Assembly (NCBI GenBank): GCA_030295235.1
Contig: AP026153.1
Coordinates: 620,001-684,000, forward strand
From: Fistulifera solaris
Taxonomy: Eukaryota > Bacillariophyta > Bacillariophyceae > Naviculales > Stauroneidaceae
Reading direction: 5' to 3'
DNA: 64,000 nucleotides
Numbering within the stretch: position 1 is the stretch's first letter; each line of letters starts with the position of its first letter. The notes under the pieces are model-generated. The model worked only from the letters and a program-made list of their open reading frames with translations. It was not told the origin of the DNA and did no database searches. Shown in pieces: positions 12,359-23,261 of this stretch. Both the position numbers and the translations under genes were made by a program.

Positions 12359-13707
12359 TTATGGATCAAATGGACAGACCGGCAAATTGCTTTCGTCCTC
12401 CTCTTCTTCAATATGAAAGCATATTACGTCGTCTGGATTGTCGGCCTCGAGCTCGTCATCAAATTGGTAATGCAAATCACTTTGTTTGGGTACGTCTTCG
12501 TATGCGTCTTTGTCCGCCGCATTGTCTGGGGGCGGCGGGTGCTCCGATCCTCGCCAATCGAATTCCAAGTCTTCCATGTCACTCTGTTCTTGAAACAATT
12601 CTTCGGAAATGCGACCGGAAAAGGGTGTGATGGAGGGCCTTACAACTCTGGAACTGACGGGGAGGTTCATTTGTGATGAAACAGTCAAAGTAGAAGAGAA
12701 AATGGAAAGTCTCGATCCGGTTCGATTGCAGTGACTCTGGTGATCGCTTCCTTCCGATATTTTGGTTACTGATTGTGACGTGCAGCAAACCGAACATCCG
12801 AGCCATGAAAACAACACTTGGACTGCCAGTTGGATATCTGGTTTTTGTAGCGAAAGAATTGCCGTCACAAATACCTGAAAGAACCCCAGTAATATGGCTG
12901 TCCAAGTCGCCCAAACGTTGCGGATAAAAACGACCAAAATAGAAGGAGCAAAAATGCATGCGTAGCAATTAGCGATTCGATAAAAGAATACAGCAATTGT
13001 TCGCCTTTGCCCTTTCTTCGGAAGCAGTTTGTTGCGTCGAACTTTCCAAACTAACCATATTACGTAAGAATACGGAATCAAGCAGGAGATGGGGATCAGA
13101 GCGAGCCATAGGAAAAGTAGTGATGTTTGATCGTGATCAATCGGTATACACAAAACGTCGTTTTGCATGATCGGTTCAATCGGGAAGCTCGGATATCCGA
13201 AGGAGGAAAACGTTGCAATCACCGCCGCCCATAGATACACAAACAAGGCATTCCGTGCGGCTCTCCTTCGTGTCGGAGGTAAATATCGTAAACAACACAT
13301 GCTACTGCAAAGCATAAAGTGTAACTCGTAACCGATGACAGCAAAAAGCCAACACGTTGATGTGACGTGCCATATCAACATAAATGACTCGAAGCGACAG
13401 AGCTGTGAGGAAAAGTGCACGGTAGATGCATTGATGGCACAAAGAATAGCAAAAGTGATGGAGACGGCACCATTAGGAAGAAGCAAGGCGAGAAGGTAGC
13501 TCTACATACATAACAGAGTGAGGGAATGAAGCAAGAATGCCGACTGACAAGAGAATTGACTCGTCAACTTACGTTGAAGGGACTACTGCGCGCTTTTCTA
13601 GAAAGAAGGATCGCCAAGGCAATCACCAATGTCAGGGTTCCGTATATTATTGTGAGTGTTGTCGCCGCCGACGATAACATGACTTGAATGTAATACGAGT
13701 CCATCAT
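12359..13707 (-). CDS. Seven-transmembrane receptor-like protein
   Basis: Two exons (13707-13573 and 13501-12359) are joined across a 71-nt GTAAGT..TAG intron and give about 425 residues. Seven hydrophobic segments can be placed: one in exon 1 (TLTIIYGTLTLVIALAILL), then segments beginning SYLLALLLP, FMLIWHVTS, ALFVYLWAAV, LLFLWLALIP, IAVFFYRIAN and AILLGFFQVF. This is followed by SLQKPDIQ and a ~135-residue Ser-rich, then strongly acidic, cytoplasmic-type tail (IEEEEDES near the end). Seven helices, the short N-terminus and a conserved Cys in loop 2 (NDVLCIP) suggest a G-protein-coupled receptor of the cAMP-receptor/GCR1-like type found in amoebae and stramenopiles. Ligand and coupling are unknown. 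The start ATG is the first of two adjacent ATGs; the shift-free frame and good splice sites support the model. Confidence 0.7.
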
Positions 13708-15929
13708 TGTCGCTAATTATCGATTGCAGTCAGCTTTGGCAGGGATCGGGTCCTCAGAGAAGGAACACGAAGAAGAATAGAGTATCACAATGGCTAATAC
13801 CGACACCATGCATTATCATGCTATGCAGTTTGCGGCGTCTTGTGCTCGTCGATCAATAAAGACGGGTTTGATAGGAAGTTCGAGAAAAGCCTCACTGGAG
13901 GTGGCAAAAGGCAAGCGGCACCCAATCCCATAGTCTTTCTACTATCCATTGTATAGTATTATCATGTTTCTCGCTAAATGTGAATTTCATAATTCCGAAT
14001 AGTACTTTCTGAAAGATAATCGTCGAACACTACTGTCAGAAAATCTTGTCTGTTGTCATTAAATGAAATGTCTGACACTCGCAGTAGATTCGGAGTAACA
14101 AATAATTCTTTGCAACATGACGTCATAAGCTGGATACAGCATACAGCTTCTCTACTGAAGCCGTTCAATGTTCAATGTTCAGAAATCCTTTGGTCTTTTG
14201 GTTGTTCCTTTATGATCTTCTGTGTTCATGCAGTCTGCGTCAAAGAGTATCACAACGTTCCACCGACCGCTGTGCAGTCTTTGGTCGGGTCATGTGAGAC
14301 ATTCTATCGCTGTGCAGGAAGATCGTCCGGAAAAGGGAATCCGGTCACTTTTCAATGGAAAGTGGAAAGAAAGAGTTTCCAGTTTCCAGCCTAAAAATCA
14401 TCATCGGAAGTTCACGATTGCTTCTCTAAAAAAGGTAATAAGTTGAGTCTTGCGCGAGAGAGCAGGCAAGGAGCAGGATTGGATAAGTAGTAAGTCAATC
14501 GTCAATCCGGAGTACAAGTATTTCAGATTTCAGATTCCAACCTTCAGGTCAAAGACCAACAGTTCATTTATTGTAGATTGTAGCTGATGATGAAGCTATG
14601 AGAGGAGCCTCCAGCTAGCGGAAACGCAATATAAGATCTTCAAAATCAAGAGCATAGACAAGAGCTAAAGTGGAAAAGAGAAAGCGAGAAATCGGCAAAG
14701 TGAACTCTGTTGGGAATGAGCAACTTTTCTTGGTACACGTGAATAACTATACTCCGCAATAATCTAATAATCAGATTCTAATCTAGGTTCTCACGAGAGG
14801 CTCCAAGAGAGAACAACAATGCGCGAATTCAGCCTAGACTGTAAGTTTCAAGTCTAAAGAGTGACGAAATCAAGTCTTTTTTTTTGCGTAAAAGTTAATT
14901 CGAAGAGATTAGGTCAGGTCAGTGCAAATGAGGTCGCATTATTTTATCTTTAGCAGACGAATCGAAGTGAAGCAGTGAATCCGACTTTCGTCTTTTATAA
15001 GGTTGAGAATTGAGAAGCCTCAGTAAGCATTATCTACTTTGTGCAATAGTAGGGAAGGGGTCTTTGGGACTCTAGAAGCATCGACCTAGTTTTTTTTTTT
15101 TAAATAAATTATTACAGTCTGTCTAATTTATTTGTCTGAGGACGAGTTTGATACGAAAGCTGGTGCGACATTATCGAGTCTCGACAAAGGATACCGTTCC
15201 ACTGTAAAGAAAGTGCAGCCCTGATGTAGAAAATGTACCAAGCTGTACACGATCCTTCGCATTCGACGCATCAAGTCAAGCGATGTTTGATCGAGGCCGC
15301 TTTCATGACAACAATAACAAACCTTTGCGAAACCCATCACTTGTTGCCTCCAACATATCCAAGCAACACGTTTTTAAAGAACAAATTTTTTCCTCTATCA
15401 TCGCAATCATTGTTCGTTTCCAATGACGAATTGCTGTTTAGGAAATTACTGCAAAAGTCCTTCGAATAAGCCGTAAGTACTTGTGACATGCGGTTGCTGC
15501 GAAAAGATAATTTGCATTGGAAGTTTCTTCTAAACAATGATTTTCTTCAAAATTTCGTCACAGAACCTTGATTTGCGGTCTTTGTCGCAAACAGGTACAT
15601 TCTGTTGTGTTGGGATGTTCCATCGGTCCAGGTAAGTCAAGCAAAAATACAAGAAAAAGAAAGAGCGAGGTCAAGATACACTTCATCGCTTGGCTCCCAT
15701 TTGTCACACTTTCCGTAAATCTTCTCACACGATGTGATCTCGCCTTTCGCTTGCTCGATTGCTTTTCCTCTTACTATTAAAAGCCTGCGAATTGCCTCCC
15801 CATCATCATGTTTATCAGCGAACATTACTGCCCTTCGGCGACCCCGGCCGCCTTTCGTCTTCGGCCCACATTTGCTTAGCGTGCAGTGACAATGCGACCA
15901 AGAACATCGTTCCCCTTTCGACGACGGTC
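13708..15929. other. Intergenic, no supported gene
   Basis: About 2.2 kb of AT-rich sequence. Open frames (e.g. 14053-14394 +, 15568-15780 +) lack recognisable domains. Poly-T at 14875-14884 and poly-T/A at 15090-15110 were noted. The last 300 bases may hold the 5' UTR or an unseen first exon of the gene at 15930. Confidence 0.4.
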
Positions 15930-17341
15930 ATGGCGCTGCCGGATCTTTCGTTGACGCACGGGAATCACGACAATGAAGATGATAATGATACTGACGATGC
16001 CGCCGATTTATTGCTCAAAAAGACTTGGCTTCGACATTATCACGTCGTCGTTACACACTCGAAGATAAATACGACGTCGTCACCAAAGTCAAAGATGACG
16101 GAACAAACAAGAAAGAAATAGCCGAACAATTTGGTATCAACAAAGCCACGCTGAACGCGTGGTTGAGGCAGAAAAAAGTCGATCATCAAACAATGCAAAG
16201 GTGTTCAAGAACGACAACGTTTTTCGTATCAACAAAAACACGAAATACTCTCTAAAATCAAGCAAGACAAATCCAACAAGAAGGAAATTATGGACGCCTT
16301 TGGTATCAAGAAGCATACACTGAATACGTGGTTGCGGCATCGCACGGACATTGCCCGGACGAGTGAAGAGCTGCCGGCCCGGAAAGCCAATTATCACAGT
16401 GCCATTTGGAGGATACACGAAGGCGTCGACGCCTTTTTGCTGAAAATCAAATGCGACAAGGGAAGGATCGCATCAATATTACGGGATACGTTTTGGGTGT
16501 GCATGCCAACAAAGTCAAAGAGGAACTACTCGAACGACACGCCAATAAAGAGATTGAATTGGACGAGCAGGAGGTCAAGCATTTGATGAAATTCAAAGGG
16601 AGTGATTCTTGGGGCAGAAAATACGCCAAAGCTAAAGGATGGCGTGGACCCGAGTTCCGGAAAGGTGGTCGTGATGGAGATGACGATGAGAATCCTCATT
16701 CGAGCAGTACTATTTTGATCCATCATCACCACCATCATCCGATGGAAGATACCTCCGATAATTTAGAGCAACACGCGGCCCATCATTCGCATCATCACCA
16801 TCGACCGCAGCACGGTGGCTTGGGTGCTAGTGCTATCGACAGTACGAGTTTGAATCTCAGCAACATGGACAACGGCCACAAATCGGACGAATCGTACGGG
16901 TACCATATGTACGCCCACAATATACAACAATTGACAGCGAGCCATCATCTGACCATGGCTCAAGCTAGTAGTATCGACCCACTCAACAATCTGCAGCATG
17001 TGCAAATGCATCATCAACAGCAATTACATTCGTCGAATGACAACGCAATGTCTCAAGCGAATATGCTGGCGCAGCATCAGCAGCAGCAAGCTCTCCAACA
17101 GCAAATACAACAACAGCAGCTCCACCACCAGACATTACAGCAGCAGCAACAAACGATGCAACATCATATTCAACAGTTAGGGGAGCAGCATTCGATCGAT
17201 CACAATACTCTCGTTGGCCACGATCCCAGTCTTGCCATGGGTATGTCACAGCAACAGTCTCTTCAACAACAATCATCGCATCTGCACAGCGATATGTCCT
17301 CCAATGTACCCGATCCTCGATCATACAACACGTACGTGTAA
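15930..17341 (+). CDS. CENP-B / Tc5-type helix-turn-helix DNA-binding protein (frameshifted)
   Basis: The N-terminus (MALPDLSLTHGNHDNEDD) is acidic. A CENP-B/psq-type HTH follows (YTLEDKYDVV..NKKEIAEQFGINKATLNAWLR, 16045-16175), then a second, diverged HTH (KKEIMDAFGIKKHTLNTWLR, 16280-16340). Next is a Tc5/CENPB-type HTH (VDAFLAENQMRQGK..FKGSDSWGRKYAKAKGW, 16425-16650). The C-terminal third is His- and Gln-rich (His runs at 16720-16800, polyQ at 17070-17160). No DDE transposase domain follows, so this looks like a domesticated Tigger/pogo-type DNA binder, possibly a transcription factor. The domains sit in different frames; shifts fall at homopolymers near 16017, 16170-16190, 16256 and 16437 (missing A or T), consistent with sequencing error. 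The true start is uncertain because the frame is open upstream of 15930. Confidence 0.6.
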
Positions 17342-17560
17342 CTAGTTATATATCTCAACTGTAGAACAAGGGTTTCAGTGAACATGGCCACGTAATTTCT
17401 GCTGCCCGTTTGACCATTAATGCGGGCCCCACAACGACAGAGTGGCAAAACGCCCAATAGCGAGACCCTCACAACCATCAACTCTATCTTCCAATGCTTT
17501 TGGTCCAAGGTTGTAATGGTTAGCGTCAACGATTTCGTTTACAGCTATTACTGAAAATCC
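17342..17560. other. 3' flank of the CENP-B-like gene
   Basis: Short non-coding spacer before the tandem repeat; no feature seen. Confidence 0.4.
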
Positions 17561-17564
17561 AATG

Positions 17565-18900
17565 AGTAGATGATGGTGAAAAATACAATCTCCGGGTTCT
17601 CCTGCAGAGATAAATTTCCTACGGCGGCTACGTATTATACGCGTAGACACTGCAACCGTTGTATCTTTCTACTTATGCTTGAATCACTTTCAAAATAGTC
17701 CTGACTATTGTGCCATTTTACGCATAAGCTATGTTGGACAAAGTCTTGTTGACATTGGTGTATAAAAGCCGCGAAAAATGGTGTCATCAAAAGAACAATA
17801 TCCGGGTTTGCCCTCTGTCGATAAATTTCCTACGAGAGCTACGTGAAATTACGTAGACATTCGAAGCGTTGCATTGTTCGTTCCATCAACGCTTTGCTCT
17901 TAAATCGATGGCGGTTATTGCTAAGCGATACCAAGGCAATACGGTGCGTAAGATAACGTTAACATCTGTGCACTATAATGCAAAAATTGGATGATGGTGA
18001 AAAATACAATCTCCGGGTTCTCCTTCAGAGATAAATTTCTTACGGCGGCTACGTATTATACGCGTAGACACTGCAACCGTTGTATCTTTCTACTTATGCT
18101 TGAATCACTTTCAAAATAGTCCTGACTATTGTGCCATTTTACGCATAAGCTATGTTGGACAAAGTCTTGTTGACATTGGTGTATAAAAGCCGCGAAAAAT
18201 GGTGTCATCAAAAGAACAATATCCGGGTTTGCCCTCTGTCGATAAATTTCCTACGAGAGCTACGTGAAATTACGTAGACATTCGAAGCGTTGCATTGTTC
18301 GTTCCATCAACGCTTTGCTCTTAAATCGATGGCGGTTATTGCTAAGCGATACCAAGGCAATACGGTGCGTAAGATAACGTTAACATCTGTGCACTATAAT
18401 GCAAAAATTGGATGATGGTGAAAAATACAATCTCCGGGTTCTCCTTCAGAGATAAATTTCTTACGGCGGCTACGTATTATACGCGTAGACACTGCAACCG
18501 TTGTATCTTTCTACTTATTCTGGAATCACTTTCAAAATAGTCCTGACTATTGTGCCATTTTACGCATAAGCTATGTTGGACAAAGTCTTGTTGACATTGG
18601 TGTATAAAAGCCGCGAAAAATGGTGTCATCAAAAAGAACAATATCCGGGTTTGCCCTCTGTCGATAAATTTCCTACGAGAGCTACGTGAAATTACGTAGA
18701 CATTCGAAGCGTTGCATTGTTCGTTCCATCAACGCTTTGCTCTAAAATCGATGGCGGTTATTGCTAAGCGATACCAAGGCAATACGGTGGGCAAGATAAC
18801 GTTGACATCTGTGCACTTAAAATGCAAAGACGGGATGATGGTGAAAAATATAATCTCCGGGTCCCCCTCGCGAGAGCTACGTGCATCGATTACGTAGAAA
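17565..18900. repeat. 421-bp tandem repeat, three copies plus a partial fourth, with hairpins
   Basis: TGATGGTGAA recurs at 17571, 17992, 18413 and 18836. Each unit has two related half-units: one contains TCTCCGGGTTCTCC..CTACGTATTATACGCGTAG, the other ATATCCGGGTTTGCC..CTACGTGAAATTACGTAG. Both carry a small CTACGT..ACGTAG stem, and each unit also has GTATAAAAGCC. The partial fourth copy (18836-18897) keeps the hairpin with a different loop. A single diverged half-unit sits at 52105-52190. It is non-coding, and could be a non-autonomous element that expanded in tandem. Confidence 0.85.
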
Positions 18901-18983
18901 TTATTTTAGCGCGTTGCACCGCATTTTGCAATATTTCCTTTTTATAATTCTGTTAAATGTGTTCGTGTTGCTAGCTTTTCAGC

Positions 18984-19316
18984 ATGCAAATTTCAAGTTT
19001 CTTTACCGGTTATTGGCTTCTAATGCTCATGACAGAGTGCGCACTTGCCTACGTGATTCCTGTGAAACATTCGTCTCGATTGAATACGTCACTGAAATGG
19101 TTTGGAACAAACAACAACAAGAAAGAATCCATTTCGAAAGAGAAAAACACATCGAAACCAAAAGATAATGACATCAACAACAGCGGTCCTCCCCCTTTCA
19201 TCTTCTTATATGGAAAACCACAGCACGATTGGTCTACGGGGAAACCGATTAGTGAGGACTCGTGGGTCAACAAGAAACGAGCCAATTGGCTTGTCAAGCC
19301 CAAAAAGGAAAATTAA
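18984..19316 (+). CDS. Small protein with signal-peptide-like N-terminus
   Basis: 110 residues from an ATG at 18984. Residues 1-22 form a hydrophobic leader (FFTGYWLLMLM..CALA) followed by YVIPVKHSSRLNTS, i.e. a basic, Ser/Thr-rich stretch after an aromatic residue. That is compatible with a diatom bipartite plastid presequence in which Tyr replaces the usual Phe. The mature part is Lys/Asn-rich and ends in a compact block FLYGKPQHDWSTGKP..NWLVKPKKEN that looks constrained. I do not recognise the family. The gene begins about 85 bp after the tandem repeat and converges with the TLDc gene (64 bp between stops). Confidence 0.5.
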   Translation: MQISSFFTGYWLLMLMTECALAYVIPVKHSSRLNTSLKWFGTNNNKKESISKEKNTSKPKDNDINNSGPPPFIFLYGKPQHDWSTGKPISEDSWVNKKRANWLVKPKKEN

Positions 19317-19380
19317 ACCTCGCTATCGTTCTAAAATTGTGATAGATCAAATGTGATGTATGAGCTCATTTATCCAGTAT

Positions 19381-21013
19381 TCATTTCTTAGCTTCATCAT
19401 ATGTTCCAGCCCGCCCATGATCGACCTGATTCCTATGCGCAAACGCTTTCGATTCAATGACACCGGACTGGAAGTCATCCAAGAACTGCGCCCGATCCAC
19501 TGTCCGCGCTTTGCGTAAATTCTCCGCCTTGATCGCTCGTGCTTGATGCTGCGCTCCCAGCGCTGCTGCCACTACTTCGCTGCCACCGACACCCCACACT
19601 TCCAAACTATCCAACTCAAAGAAACGTTGTCCATCGGGCAGTAATTGTCCGTGCGCAAATGTCAAATCCCGCGAACCGGCGATGCATTGCTCGAAAGATT
19701 CCGGAAAGAAGAGACGAGGTTCCGTGGTAGTGCCGCCGAATCCGATGCCGTGCGCTTGTTGATCGTAGCCTTTGCTGCGTGCGTACGAATTGCAGTACAT
19801 GAAATTACGGTCCGAACCGGAAGGCCGGAATATGCTAGTACGAGGTGCGACCTGAAACAGGAAGCAATCCGTATTGCCGTAAAAGTCTTTCGATTCCTTC
19901 CAGGGGGATGCGGTAAAAGCTCCCAGAATACTACCTTTTTTACCAGTCGTGCGTGCTAAAAGTAATGTGGGGCCCGAGTATCCCAGCAAAGCATTCTGGA
20001 GACGATTAAACGAGAGCCCGTCTTGTGTCGAAGTATACAAACAGTAATAGCTTCCGCCCAGTGCCGGAGACAAGCAACCAAAGGTAAAGAGCAGAGACGA
20101 AGTTGGGTTTTGAAAGAATGAACTGGGCTTGGAATCGTCTGTAACCCAAGGAAATTCGTAGGCCGTTCGTCCTGTCGAACTGTGTGACATTCCGGGAAAC
20201 AAAATGGTATGAAACAAGGTTGGTAGAATCGATGCAAAGGTGGGAGCCACGGCTTCCGACCATTCCAGGATGTCCTCGAACGTTACAGCAAAATCGTCTG
20301 TACTATTCGTCGTGCTGTCCGTCTGAATATAAGTCATTCGCTTCTTTCGTTGTTCCACAATGGATTGCGCCAAGGCGAGAAGCGTCTCGTCGTGTTGTTG
20401 TGTATCGTTTATTACAGGTATGGATGCATGGTTGCCTTGCAAAAATTCGGATGTCAAGGCCAATCGATACCCCAATTGAATGAATTCCGTAGCTTGTATT
20501 GTGACTTCGTTGTTTTCATTTTTGGTTGCTTGACAATTTCGAAACATGACTTGCAGGGCCGCTCTCGAACCTCGACGTGATGCATTCGAAAGTCCTTCAA
20601 AGAACGCCTCCAAGTGATCACGTGATGTAGAACTCTCCGGTGGTTGCGTACCGTAAGCGTTTTCGGATATTGTAAACGCCCTTTGATACAATCGATTTCC
20701 AAAGTCGACCGGCAATACCTCCCGTTCCACTTGTGCAATTTTTTCAACGTACTCTTCAAGTGCCATTGTTTGTTGTGTCGATGAGTCATCTTCTTTTGCT
20801 TCTGTATGCGGTAATTTGCTACGACGATTCCAACATGCTCCTGCCCAGTCTTTCAAAAAAAGTCGTTTTCGATGTCTGACTCTGCCAAGCTTGATAACAG
20901 CGATACAAATGCCATAATTCGGCGTCCCCGAACGGACAGCGTTCGCCCAAGAATTGCACATCCAGTTGTTCGGGTGTACGTGAATGATTCGCTGTGCTTG
21001 AAGACACACCCAT
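19381..21013 (-). CDS. TLDc-domain protein, MEAK7-like (one frameshift)
   Basis: The ATG at 21013 gives MGVSSSTANHS, a good N-myristoylation motif (MGxxxS). The C-terminal half is a TLDc domain: LYTSTQDGLSFNRLQNALLG, GPTLLLARTT, ILGAFTASPWKESKDFYGN, DCFLFQVAP, YCNSYARSKGYDQQAHGIGFGG, then FELDSLEVWGVGG. Myristoylated N-terminus, helical middle and C-terminal TLDc match the MEAK7/TLDC1 arrangement; in animals that protein acts at lysosomes with mTOR and the V-ATPase, and TLDc domains generally bind the V-ATPase. The role here is inferred by architecture only. One frameshift lies in a 7-base A run at 20855-20861 (plus strand), joining ..SKTTFF to LKDWAGACW; total about 543 residues. The gene is divergent from U2AF1. 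Confidence 0.75.
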
Positions 21014-21610
21014 TTGTCTATAAAGAAAAGGGACTATTGCGCTCAAGAAACAGATGCAAGTGAAATATTCTTTCCCATCACAAGATTGTTTTCGTTTATT
21101 ACGATGCAATGCATCGTTCGCGAAATACATCGAATTCCACACTCCCAGATTTTCTGGGAGGTGAGAACGCCGCCCATTTTTGACATAAACATCAGAATTT
21201 CCGTCTGCCTCAAAATAATGGCAAATGGATCAACTATGGTCGAAAGTGTAAGAGAACATATCCACGACTGCATTTCAGTCATGAGAAAATATTATTTTAT
21301 TTTATTTTAAAAAAAATAAAATTACTCCGGAGTATTATTGTTGGGGCAACGAGCAACGAGCAGACCGCAATAAGGACCACCGCGCGCAACGCAAACTTAC
21401 CTGGTATTCTTGCTTCTTGCTTCTTGCACCTCAAGCCGCAAAGCCATTTTCCATTATTTTATTTTTCGCATTCATTTCCGCAGCTGTGATTAGAAAGTCA
21501 AGTAACAACAATATTCTATTCGCATAGAATACCCACCAACTGGTTTTTATAGAATTAAGGCGTTCATTACGGCGAGAAAATCGTCTCTTTACAGCAACAC
21601 ATACGCAACA
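21014..21610. other. Divergent promoter region, TLDc gene / U2AF1
   Basis: 597 bp between divergent starts. It contains a near-palindromic AT tract TTTTATTTTATTTTAAAAAA at 21296-21315 and TACTCCGGAGTA at 21323-21334. No TATA box could be assigned. Confidence 0.45.
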
Positions 21611-22342
21611 ATGGCGCATCACTTGGCTCGGATTCACGGCACGGAAGAAGACAAAGTCAATTGTCCTTTCTATTTCAAAATCGGTGCTTGTCGACACTCT
21701 GATCGCTGTAGTCGTTTACACCACAAACCTCAGTTTTCACAAACACTCCTCGTCAAGCATTTGTATCAACATCCCGTTCGACAAGCGGAACTACAACAAG
21801 CGGTCGGACAACCTGCTGCCGCCATTCCGGAAGAACAGGCCGTAGAAGAGTTCTTTTGCTTCTTTGAAGACATGTTTATGGAATTTAGTAAATTTGGTCG
21901 CATTGAAGAAATGCACATTGTCGATAATTTGGGCGATCATCTGATTGGGCACGTGTACGTCAAATTCAGTGATGAGGAAGACGCGAGTGATGCCTTGGCC
22001 GTCATGAACGGTCGTTACTATGACGGAAGACAGATGCAAGTGGAATTCTCGCCCGTGACCGACTTTCGGGAAGCCCGTTGTCGAGATTATGACGATGATG
22101 TATGTGCTCGGGGTGGCTTTTGTAATTTCTTGCACTCTAAACCCGTGCCGATGTGCTTGATTCGGTCGTTGGAAGAAGATGCAGAGCGTGAACGTGAACT
22201 TGAAGAGCGAGACAAGAAGCACAAGAGTAAGAAACGCAAGAAAGATCACGAGTCACGGCATCATCATCGGAAGCGTTCTCGACATAGTCGAAGTCGCAGC
22301 CGCGATCGAAGTCGATCTGAAGATGGCCGTAGTAGTGACTAG
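21611..22342 (+). CDS. U2AF1: Splicing factor U2AF small subunit
   Basis: Single-exon gene, 243 residues, start at ATG 21611. The order matches U2AF35: CCCH zinc finger 1 (CPFYFKIGACRHSDRCSRLH, residues 18-37), an RRM-type UHM with RNP-like elements (GHVYVKFSDEEDASDAL, MNGRYYDGRQMQVEFSPV), CCCH finger 2 (CRDYDDDVCARGGFCNFLH), then an acidic/basic linker and a short RS tail (SRSRSRDRSRS). The protein recognises the 3' splice-site AG with the large subunit and recruits U2 snRNP. The N-terminus MAHHLARIHGTEEDKVNC is close to the conserved family start, which fixes the start codon. No frameshift. Slightly shorter RS tail than in animals. Confidence 0.97.
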   Translation: MAHHLARIHGTEEDKVNCPFYFKIGACRHSDRCSRLHHKPQFSQTLLVKHLYQHPVRQAELQQAVGQPAAAIPEEQAVEEFFCFFEDMFMEFSKFGRIEEMHIVDNLGDHLIGHVYVKFSDEEDASDALAVMNGRYYDGRQMQVEFSPVTDFREARCRDYDDDVCARGGFCNFLHSKPVPMCLIRSLEEDAERERELEERDKKHKSKKRKKDHESRHHHRKRSRHSRSRSRDRSRSEDGRSSD

Positions 22343-22699
22343 CTGTTGTAAATCTTTATCGATCGCTTGCATGTCCATATGATTTATGTGTTGTAGAATT
22401 GCGATTCTGTTTTCTGTTTGGAATAATCTGAGATGATAAACTCCGCAAAGATGGAGGCTTAGTTTTCAGTGCCGCACAGACATGCATGTGCGGAATGACT
22501 TCAACACAGCCGTCTGGTGTCGTCCGTGCCACATTGGTTTAATGACTGACGTACCTGGTACGCACCAAGAAAGTCTACGTAGCTCAACGACGACCCTACG
22601 ATCGCGTGCGCAACAAGCATCTTTTGCTGCAAAAGGACAACAACAAACCGTGCTATTAACAACACCGTTGCATTGCATTCCATCTCTCTTTGTATAATC

Positions 22700-23261
22700 A
22701 TGATGAAGCAAACTGCTCTTTTCGTTGCTCTTTTGGCGTCTGCCTCGGCTTTCGCTCCCGCTAGCAGGTGTGTTTGAGATTGTTAATATATCGTTCAGAT
22801 CGAACGGATTTTTTCGAGATTTTACTGTTAGTGCCTCCTATGAAGCAACGCAACAAATAATTTTTTTTGAGTTGCAGCAAGGCATTGCATGATACTATTT
22901 TTTTTGAATGAGCGCAGATATACGCGACGAAGCTGGGCTTTTTTCGGAGACTGCGAATGGATATACGAAGCAAACGAGAAAAGTGCAAAATCTTTTGCTT
23001 GCTTTCGCTCTTTCTTCCCTTTTCGCTGGTTGATGATAATGATCATATTTCTCACTAAGTTTTTCTTTGTTTTATTTTTCTAAAAACAGATTCGGTGTCA
23101 GCACAAAGTTGGCCGCCGAATGGAAGCCAGCGGACGGTGCCAAGTGGGAAGAGACTGACTTTGAGAAGGAGATCAACAAACTTGAGAAAGAAGCCGAAGA
23201 CCGCATGGACAAGAAAATCGAGGAGCTGAAATCCAAAATTCAAGCGACTGGTGCCAAGTAA
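22700..23261 (+). CDS. Small plastid-targeted protein with ASAFAP motif
   Basis: Two exons: 22700-22767 and 23090-23261, joined across a 322-nt GTGTGT..ACAG intron, long for this window. Product 79 residues. MMKQTALFVALLASASAFAPAS is a signal peptide plus the ASAFAP transit motif, with cleavage expected before Phe, followed by basic RFGVSTKL. The mature ~55 residues start AAEWKPADGAKWEETDFEKEINKLEKEAEDR and form a highly charged amphipathic helix, probably coiled coil, ending KIQATGAK. No family is recognised. Location in the plastid follows from the motif (established for diatoms); function is unknown. A second ATG follows the first directly, so the start could be 22703. Confidence 0.75.
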
